This document shows positions 57,955 to 64,000 of a stretch of DNA of 64,000 nt, piece by piece. The notes under the pieces were generated by a model that was given only the letters and a program-made list of their open reading frames with translations, had not been told where the DNA came from and searched no databases. The first letter of the stretch is position 1. Each line of letters starts with the position of its first letter. Source of the stretch: Oscillospiraceae bacterium (GTDB lineage: Bacteria > Bacillota > Clostridia > Oscillospirales > Acutalibacteraceae); contig DPOR01000017.1 in assembly GCA_003538135.1 (NCBI GenBank), positions 69,606 through 133,605 of the forward strand. The letters run 5' to 3'. The position numbers and the translations under genes were made by a program.

Positions 57955-59544
57955 ATGAAAAAGCGCAGTCTCATCCCCTTTGCCGTCCTCGCCGCAGCTG
58001 CGGGCGCGGGAGCGGCAGTCGGCAGAAAGCTAAAGACCGATAAGGCTTTCCGCCGCGACTTTGACGACGCGGTGGGAAAGGGCATTCTCGCCGCCGTAGG
58101 CAAGCTGGCAGATAAACTCCCCGAGCCGAATTTCGGCGATATTTCCGACTATGAGAGCCGGGATTTTTATCCCGGACACAGTGAGTTTGCCACATCCGGC
58201 AAGCGCGGCGCAAGGTGGCGTCTCGGCTATGCGCGGCGCAGTCTCGTCCCCGACGACTATAATCAAAAGGAGTACTACATAGCGGGCTATCTCTCCTATC
58301 CCCCGAATATCATGAGCGGAGTTATCGACGACCAGGCGGTGCGCGTAATCTGCCTCGACGACTCGAGCGGGCGCGGGAGCGTCGTTTTCGCCGTTATCGA
58401 CTGCGTCGGGATATCCGGCGCGGACATACGCCGCATACGCGCAAGGCTCGCCGACTTTGCAAAAGAAAACAATATCGTCTCCGTAAATATTTCATCTATC
58501 CACTGCCACAGCGCAATAGACACGCAGGGGCTTTGGGGAGACCTGCCCAAGATGCTCAAGAATAACGTCAGGGCGGTAAAGGACGGACGTTACGACGATA
58601 TTATCTCCGGGCGCGACCCCGAGTTTATGGAAAATCTGTTTGAGAAAACTGCGGACGCGATAAAAGAGGCGTTTAATTCCATGCAGCGCGGAAAGCTCAC
58701 CTATGTGCGCACCGACGCTATCGACTTCGCGCGCGACAAGCGCCCGCCCTATGTTTGGGACAGGGACATAGTCCGCCTGCGCTTCATCCCCGACAACGGC
58801 TCGGAAGAGACTGTAGCTGCGTTCATGGCGGCTCATCCGACCGCTTTAGGCGCGAAGAATACGAAGCTCAGCTCCGACTACATCTCCGCCATGGAGCAGG
58901 AGATAAACAAGGCGGGCAGGAACTTTATCTTTTTCCAGGGCGCGGAGCTTGCGATAGCTCAGCAGCGCGACTGCATAACCGAGCACGACGGCTCGGAGGG
59001 CTGGCAGGAATACGGCAGAACGATAGGGCGCTTTCTAAACTCTATCCCCGATGAACGGGAGAGGCGCGTTGCGACTTTTATAAATATCAGAAACCGCGAA
59101 ATTTTCATTCCTGCGGACAATCCGATACTTATCGCCGCCGCAAAGACGGGACTTGTCAACAACACCGTTTTGCACGACGCGAAGGAGGAGTCCGGCTACT
59201 GCTTTGTCAGCGAAATAGGCTACGCGGAGATAGGCAGGGAGCTGTCTCTTGCGCTTATCCCCGGCGAGCTCGCGCCCGAGATTTTGCTCGGCGGAGCCTA
59301 CGGCGCGGGCGAGAGTTTCAACCGCACAGCCTGGGAGTATCCGCCCATGCGCGACATGATCCCCGAGGGCAGAGAACTCAGCGTTATAGGTCTTTGCAAC
59401 GACGCGACGGGATATATAATTCCCGACAACGACTACGGCAGCGTCATAGCGAAGGACCACTACGAGGAGGCGGTCTCGGCGGGAAGGCGCGCGGGGTCGA
59501 CTGTAACCGAAGCTTTCGGAGAGCTTGTCAAAAGTCTCCGATAA
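57955..59544 (+). CDS. Neutral/alkaline ceramidase-like hydrolase
   Basis: 529 residues from ATG 57955 with GGAGG ten bases upstream. A basic start and hydrophobic segment (KKRSLIPFAVLAAAAGAGAAVG) suggest a signal anchor. The body resembles the neutral/alkaline non-lysosomal ceramidase N-terminal domain: metal-site block SSIHCHSAIDTQG near 181-193 and CNDATGYIIPDNDYG near 480. Bacterial ceramidases usually have a separate C-terminal Ig-like domain, which is missing here. Substrate might be an N-acyl lipid or another amide. The next gene, an exported hydrolase, follows after 27 bases. Confidence 0.72.
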   Translation: MKKRSLIPFAVLAAAAGAGAAVGRKLKTDKAFRRDFDDAVGKGILAAVGKLADKLPEPNFGDISDYESRDFYPGHSEFATSGKRGARWRLGYARRSLVPDDYNQKEYYIAGYLSYPPNIMSGVIDDQAVRVICLDDSSGRGSVVFAVIDCVGISGADIRRIRARLADFAKENNIVSVNISSIHCHSAIDTQGLWGDLPKMLKNNVRAVKDGRYDDIISGRDPEFMENLFEKTADAIKEAFNSMQRGKLTYVRTDAIDFARDKRPPYVWDRDIVRLRFIPDNGSEETVAAFMAAHPTALGAKNTKLSSDYISAMEQEINKAGRNFIFFQGAELAIAQQRDCITEHDGSEGWQEYGRTIGRFLNSIPDERERRVATFINIRNREIFIPADNPILIAAAKTGLVNNTVLHDAKEESGYCFVSEIGYAEIGRELSLALIPGELAPEILLGGAYGAGESFNRTAWEYPPMRDMIPEGRELSVIGLCNDATGYIIPDNDYGSVIAKDHYEEAVSAGRRAGSTVTEAFGELVKSLR

Positions 59545-59571
59545 AAATAAAATACAACGGAGGGAAACCCC

Positions 59572-61146
59572 ATGCGCAAAAACATCCGGCGAATCTTCAG
59601 CATCATTCTTGCGGCGATACTGCTGCTCTGCGCGAGCCTGCCCGTTTTCGCAAAGAGCGAGAAATGCTCCTGCGGCACGCCGCCCGTAATCTACGTCGCG
59701 GCCTTGGGCAGCGCGAAGCTCTATCTTGACAAGGGCACGGAGAACGAGCGTCTGCTGTTCAGACCCGATACCGCCGCTTATCTGCGCCTTGCCGCACGTC
59801 TCGCCCCGGCAATAGCGCGCCTCGCCATAGACAAGAACTATGACGCTTTCGGCGACGCGCTCATCGACGGAGTCCGCGGCGTCTTCGGCGATTTGCAGAT
59901 GGACGAAAACGGCGACTCCACAGACCGCGTGACCTCGGACGCCAAGCTGCCCGACAACCCCGACCACGGCGTTGACAAGAGCTACTATTTCGCCTACGAT
60001 TTCCGTGAGGACCCGCTCACGGTCGCGGACAAGCTGCACGAATACATCGCCTGCGTAAAGAAGCTGACCGGACATGACACCGTGCTTCTTCGCGCCTCAT
60101 CCATGGGCGGCGTTATGACCATGGCGTATTTCTACAAATACGGCACCGACGGCATAGACGCCTGCATATTCCAGTGCTGCCCCATACTCGGCACGCAGGT
60201 GGCGGGCGATCTGTTCACAAAGAAAATCGTCATTGACCCCGAAGCCCTCGTCCGTTACGCCTCGCAGCTGCCGACAGACGAGCAGTGGCAGTCCGACCTG
60301 CTCTGCATAGTGCTTGATATGCTGAACTACGCGGGTGTTTTCAAAGCCCTCGTCGGCGTTGCGGATAAGCTACTCGAAAATCTGACGGACAGGGTGTTTG
60401 AAGAGCTCATGTACCCCGTGTTCGGCTCGATGCCCGGAATATGGAGCTTCGTGACGGACGACGAATACGAGCAGGCGAAAAAGATGGCGTTCGACGAAAA
60501 CACCTCGAAGCGTTTAATCTCCCGCCTCGACGAGTATCACTACAACGTCCAGTGCAAGGCGGGCGAGATACTGAACAGAGCTAAAAACAACGGCGTGAAA
60601 ATAATGATAGTCGCGGGCTACAACAAGCAGCGCACGCCGCTCGTCGAGTCCTATATGTCAAACAGCGACGCGACGGTTGACACGAAATACGCCTCCGTCG
60701 GCGCTACGGTGGCAGACCTCGGCTCCGCTCTCCCCGAAGGCTATGTTCAGAAGAACGAGACGGGCGTTCACGACCACCTCTCGAAGGACGGCGTGATAGA
60801 CGCATCGACCTGCCTCCTGCCCGAGAACACCTGGTTCATAAAGGATATGCTCCACTGCAAGATACACGACGGACACAAGGAGATGTACAACCTGTTCTTC
60901 TATTCGGACTCTGTAACAGATGTCTGGTCGAATGAAAAATATCCGCAGTTTTTACAAAATGACGTAAACGCAAAGACACTCACTCCCATAGGCACTCAGG
61001 CAAGACCCGCTGCATCGAACGGCGGTTCGGGCAGCTCGAAAGAGCCGCTGACCCCGCAGACCGGTTCGGCCTCATTTGCGGCGGTTATCCCGCTCCTGTT
61101 TGCCCTGCCCGCGGGAGTTGTTTCGAGGCGGCGCAAACGCTCATAA
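59572..61146 (+). CDS. Exported alpha/beta-hydrolase (LCAT/PGAP1-like) with C-terminal wall-sorting-like end
   Basis: 524 residues: signal peptide (RKNIRRIFSIILAAILLLCASLPVFA), then an alpha/beta hydrolase domain with nucleophile Ser177 in ASSMGGVMTMAY, preceded by a FAYDFREDP block near 142 as in lecithin-cholesterol-acyltransferase-like lipases, and a possible catalytic His in ETGVHDHLSKDG near 402. The C-terminus is Ser/Gly-rich, then TPQTG, a hydrophobic stretch and RRRKRS, the layout of a sortase substrate with a non-standard motif. RBS GGAGGG. Strong terminator after the stop. Likely a wall-attached lipase or esterase (inference). Confidence 0.72.
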   Translation: MRKNIRRIFSIILAAILLLCASLPVFAKSEKCSCGTPPVIYVAALGSAKLYLDKGTENERLLFRPDTAAYLRLAARLAPAIARLAIDKNYDAFGDALIDGVRGVFGDLQMDENGDSTDRVTSDAKLPDNPDHGVDKSYYFAYDFREDPLTVADKLHEYIACVKKLTGHDTVLLRASSMGGVMTMAYFYKYGTDGIDACIFQCCPILGTQVAGDLFTKKIVIDPEALVRYASQLPTDEQWQSDLLCIVLDMLNYAGVFKALVGVADKLLENLTDRVFEELMYPVFGSMPGIWSFVTDDEYEQAKKMAFDENTSKRLISRLDEYHYNVQCKAGEILNRAKNNGVKIMIVAGYNKQRTPLVESYMSNSDATVDTKYASVGATVADLGSALPEGYVQKNETGVHDHLSKDGVIDASTCLLPENTWFIKDMLHCKIHDGHKEMYNLFFYSDSVTDVWSNEKYPQFLQNDVNAKTLTPIGTQARPAASNGGSGSSKEPLTPQTGSASFAAVIPLLFALPAGVVSRRRKRS

Positions 61147-61156
61147 GAAAAAATGC

Positions 61157-61198
61157 AACAGCCGACGGCCATATGTTCCGCTGTCGGCTGTTTTTTCT
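61157..61198 (+). terminator. Terminator of the ceramidase-like/hydrolase operon
   Basis: AACAGCCGAC (61157-61166) pairs perfectly with GTCGGCTGTT (61183-61192), then TTTTC. Confidence 0.85.
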
Positions 61199-61305
61199 TT
61201 AACAAGGCGAAAATATTTTGTAAAACCTACTTCTTCGCTCTTGAAATAGGCGCAAATAATGTATAAAATAAGCTTGTAATTATTATACGGAAAGGTCGTG
61301 CAAAT

Positions 61306-63342
61306 ATGGCAAGATTTCTCTATTCCGCCTTCTCCGACGAAGCCGCCGACAGCATTGACGGTCAGATAGCCGCCTGCAAGGCAAACGGCGTGACTCACAT
61401 GGAGCTGCGCGGCGTTGACGGCAAGAACATCTCCGAGTTCTCCGTTGACGAGGCTAAGTCGCTCAAGGAAAAGCTTGACGCAAACGGTATGAAGGTCTCC
61501 TCCATAGGCTCCTACTACGGAAAAATCGAGATTACCGACGATTTCGAGCCCCATTTCGAGTGCTTCAAAAACACCGTCGAGGTCGCAAAGATACTCGAAG
61601 CGAAGTATATCCGCCTGTTCAGCTTCTATTTCACAAAGGGCGAGAGCTACAAAGAATACCGCTCCGAGGTCATGCGCAGAGTCAGAGCCATGGCCGAGTA
61701 TTCAAAGGGACGCGGAGTCCTCTGCTGCCACGAGAACGAGCGCGGAATTTACGGTGATATCCCCGAGAGATGCCTTGACCTCCACAGGGAGCTGGGCGAC
61801 GTCATCGGCGGAATCTTTGACCCCGCGAACTATATTCTCAACGGCGTTGAAATTCTTCCCGCATATGATTTGCTCGAGCCCTACATAACATATATGCACG
61901 TCAAGGACGCGATAGGCGCCGAGGAGACCGTGGTTCCCGCGGGCCAGGGCGACGCTCATTTTGACGAGCTCATCCGCCGCTTCAACAAAAAGGACGGCGA
62001 GAGATTCCTCTCCGTCGAGCCGCACCTCAAGGTGTTTGACGCTTTAAAGACCATAGAGCGCGACGACAGCCTCTCGCTGAAAATGGATAAGTTCACCTAC
62101 CCCGACAACAACGCGTCCTTTGCCGCCGCGGTCGGCGGAATAAAGGAAGTTGTCGCAAGAGTTAAGACGCTGCGCTACGGCATAATCGGCATAGGCAACA
62201 TGGGCTCGGCTCACTTGGGCTACTATCTCGACGGGCTTATCCCCGAGATGGTTCTCACGGCGATAGCCGATATCGATCCCGCAAAGCTTGAGCGCGCCGA
62301 GAAAAAGTGCCGCGAGAGAAGCTGCGAGATAAAATATTTCGACTCCGCCGAGGCTCTTATCGACTCGGGCGAGGTCGACGCGGTCATAGTCGCAACGCCG
62401 CACTACTCGCACCCGCCGATAGTCGAATACGGTCTGACCCACGGGGTTCACGTGCTCGGCGAAAAGCCCGCGGGCGTCTACACAAAGCGAGTTCGCGAGA
62501 TGAACGAGGTCGCCGCAAAGAGCGACAAGGTGTTTGCGCTGATGTTCAATCAGAGGACGAATCCCATGTATATCAAGCTGCGCGAGATAGTGCAGAGCGG
62601 AGAATACGGCGGACTGCACCGCTTCAACTGGATAATCACCGACTGGTACCGCACGCAGGCATATTATAACTCCGGCGGATGGCGCGCCACCTGGAGCGGC
62701 GAGGGCGGCGGCGTGCTGCTCAACCAGTGCCCGCATCAGCTCGACCTGTGGCAGTGGATAACCGGTATGCCCGAATCCATTCAGGCGCAGTGCTCCATAG
62801 GCAAGTGGCACAATATCGAGGTCGAGGACGACGTGACTATATATGCCGAATATAAAAACGGCGCTACGGGCGTATTTATAACGACCACCGGCGACGCACC
62901 CGGCACAAACAGGCTCGAAATAACGCTCGACCGCGCAAAGTTGGTCTGCGAGAACGACAGCATAAGAGCCTATATTCTCGACGAGTCCATGACCGAGTTC
63001 AGCAGAACCGCCGAAGAGGGCTTCGCAAAGCCCGGCGGTCACTGGGAGGATATCGACTATGCCGACACGGACACCGAGCAGCACGTTGCGGTCACAAATG
63101 CGTTCGCGGCGCATATCCTGCACGGCACACCTCTCATCGCGCGCGGCGAGGAGGGCATAAACGGTCTGACCATCTCGAACGCGGCGCACCTGTCCTCATG
63201 GCTCGGCAGAAAAATCACGCTCCCGATAGACGAGGATCTGTTCTATGAGGAGCTTCAGAAGAAGATAGCCTCGTCCTGCGGCAAGAAGGAGCCCGTAAAG
63301 GAAGTTGTCGTTGAGGATATGTCCTCGACCTACGGCTCATAA
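61306..63342 (+). CDS. Fusion of sugar phosphate isomerase/epimerase and Gfo/Idh/MocA oxidoreductase
   Basis: 678 residues with two complete domains. Residues 1-275 are an AP-endonuclease-2/xylose-isomerase-like TIM barrel with metal ligands in CCHENERGIYG near 143, GGIFDPANY near 166, YMHVKDA near 198 and LSVEPH near 228. From about 288 a Gfo/Idh/MocA NAD-dependent dehydrogenase starts with RYGIIGIGNMGSAH, the EKPAG lysine near 387, and GGGVLLNQCPHQLDLWQW near 467. The two are usually separate neighbouring genes. It is followed after 22 bases by another Gfo/Idh/MocA gene. Substrate probably a sugar or inositol-type compound; unproven. A TTGAAA and TATAAA pair lies upstream with only 15-base spacing. 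Confidence 0.88.
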   Translation: MARFLYSAFSDEAADSIDGQIAACKANGVTHMELRGVDGKNISEFSVDEAKSLKEKLDANGMKVSSIGSYYGKIEITDDFEPHFECFKNTVEVAKILEAKYIRLFSFYFTKGESYKEYRSEVMRRVRAMAEYSKGRGVLCCHENERGIYGDIPERCLDLHRELGDVIGGIFDPANYILNGVEILPAYDLLEPYITYMHVKDAIGAEETVVPAGQGDAHFDELIRRFNKKDGERFLSVEPHLKVFDALKTIERDDSLSLKMDKFTYPDNNASFAAAVGGIKEVVARVKTLRYGIIGIGNMGSAHLGYYLDGLIPEMVLTAIADIDPAKLERAEKKCRERSCEIKYFDSAEALIDSGEVDAVIVATPHYSHPPIVEYGLTHGVHVLGEKPAGVYTKRVREMNEVAAKSDKVFALMFNQRTNPMYIKLREIVQSGEYGGLHRFNWIITDWYRTQAYYNSGGWRATWSGEGGGVLLNQCPHQLDLWQWITGMPESIQAQCSIGKWHNIEVEDDVTIYAEYKNGATGVFITTTGDAPGTNRLEITLDRAKLVCENDSIRAYILDESMTEFSRTAEEGFAKPGGHWEDIDYADTDTEQHVAVTNAFAAHILHGTPLIARGEEGINGLTISNAAHLSSWLGRKITLPIDEDLFYEELQKKIASSCGKKEPVKEVVVEDMSSTYGS

Positions 63343-63364
63343 TCAATAAAAACAGAGGTAGACT

Positions 63365-64000
63365 ATGAAGATATCTATTGTGGGCTGCGGCGGAATAAGC
63401 CGCACCCACATCGGGGCTGTCCGCGAAATACCGGGCGCCCGGATAATAAGCGTTGCGGACTGCATTCCCGAGCGCGCCCAAGCGGCGGCCGAGCAATGCG
63501 GCGCGAAGGCGTACACGAGCCTTGAGGCTATGCTCTCGGGCGAGAAGCCGGATATTTTGCATATCTGCACTCCGCACTGTCTCCATGTTCCCATGGCAGT
63601 TTACGCCATGGAGCGCGGAATAGACGTGCTGTGCGAAAAGCCCTGCGCCATGACGGAGGAGCAGCTCAAAGCGCTGCGCGACTGTCAGCACAGGACGGGA
63701 CGGCAGTTTGGTGTCTGCTTTCAAAACAGGTATAACCGCTCGGTACGGTATCTTAAAGATATCATCGACTCGGGCCTGTACGGCAAGCTTATCGGCATGA
63801 GGGCTTTCGTCACATGGAAGCGCGACGCGGACTACTACGCGAGCGGCGACTGGCGCGGAAAAAAGGCCACCGAGGGCGGCGGAGTGCTGATAAATCAGGC
63901 TCTGCACACGCTCGACCTTATGAATATGCTCGGCGGCGGGGTAAAAGCCGTGACTGCCCACTGTTCAAACGACCACCTCAGGGGCATAATAGAGGTTGAG
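63365..64000 (+). CDS. Gfo/Idh/MocA family oxidoreductase, partial (C-terminus beyond window)
   Basis: Translation from ATG 63365 gives 212 residues up to the window edge in frame. Rossmann start MKISIVGCGGISRTHIGA, then CTPHCLHVPMAVYAMERGIDVLCEKPCA near 79-106 with the catalytic EKP, and GGGVLINQALHTLDLMNML near 178, the Gfo/Idh/MocA pattern. It is a second member beside the fused one and should act in the same pathway. About half to two thirds of the protein is visible. Confidence 0.92.
   Translation, partial: MKISIVGCGGISRTHIGAVREIPGARIISVADCIPERAQAAAEQCGAKAYTSLEAMLSGEKPDILHICTPHCLHVPMAVYAMERGIDVLCEKPCAMTEEQLKALRDCQHRTGRQFGVCFQNRYNRSVRYLKDIIDSGLYGKLIGMRAFVTWKRDADYYASGDWRGKKATEGGGVLINQALHTLDLMNMLGGGVKAVTAHCSNDHLRGIIEVE

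Noticed and set aside
62044..63189. A 381-codon minus-strand frame
   Set aside because: It is antisense to the oxidoreductase half of the fusion protein.

Overview
The window looks like a chromosomal segment of a Gram-positive, endospore-forming anaerobe of the Clostridia, most like the Oscillospiraceae/Ruminococcaceae. The signs are spore genes (gpr, spoVAE), a complete clostridial-order rnfCDGEAB cluster with its flavin-attaching enzyme, GTP-dependent PEP carboxykinase, a Ser46-type HPr, a polyribitol/teichoic-acid-type export cluster, strong AGGAGG ribosome binding sites and sigA-like promoters with 17-nt spacers. It is mostly housekeeping chromosome. I see no rRNA, tRNA, CRISPR array, phage, transposase or plasmid genes.

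Layout. 1-2.5 kb: homoserine-branch pair (ApgM-like enzyme, then O-acetylhomoserine sulfhydrylase cut by the window edge). 2.6-6.0 kb: a three-gene cell-surface cluster of unknown role (NAGPA lipoprotein, DUF6273 protein, polytopic membrane protein). 6.2-13.1 kb: a YoaK membrane protein, a heterodimeric ABC exporter and a second ABC exporter. 13.2-21.1 kb, minus strand: pckG, tsaD-rimI-LMW phosphatase-polA, nagA, acpP. 21.3-24.0 kb: sporulation genes spoVAE and gpr mixed with rpsT and two very small membrane peptides. 24.1-33.5 kb: yebC, then a probable nine-gene operon in which greA and lysS lead directly into glycosyltransferases, an ABC polysaccharide exporter, tarI, tarJ and a CDP-polyol transferase. 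33.5-42.9 kb: ptsH, trmD-rimM-khpA-rpsP-ffh, a repeat-filled gap, ylxM, mutS2, rpsR-ssb-rpsF. 43.0-45.5 kb: a TetR regulator with a lipoyl-less E2-type acyltransferase, and a lipoprotein. 45.7-52.8 kb: the Rnf locus with apbE. 53.1-57.2 kb: phoH-ybeY-dgkA-era-recO and a small Xre regulator. 57.3-64 kb: DUF4830 protein, a divergent palindromic promoter, a neutral-ceramidase-like protein, an exported alpha/beta hydrolase, and a fused sugar isomerase/Gfo-Idh-MocA oxidoreductase followed by a second oxidoreductase cut by the window edge.

How the parts fit. ApbE would attach FMN to the Thr residues seen in RnfG and RnfD; Rnf would couple reduced ferredoxin to NAD and a membrane ion gradient. TarJ and TarI would make CDP-ribitol for a wall polymer exported by the TagGH-like pair. 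Items I find least explained are the surface cluster at 2.6-6.0 kb, the TetR/E2-like pair, the ceramidase-like/hydrolase pair behind a palindromic promoter, the 59-residue protein with a cysteine cluster, the LysRS with an added tRNA-binding domain, and the 113-nt tandem repeats that separate ylxM from ffh.
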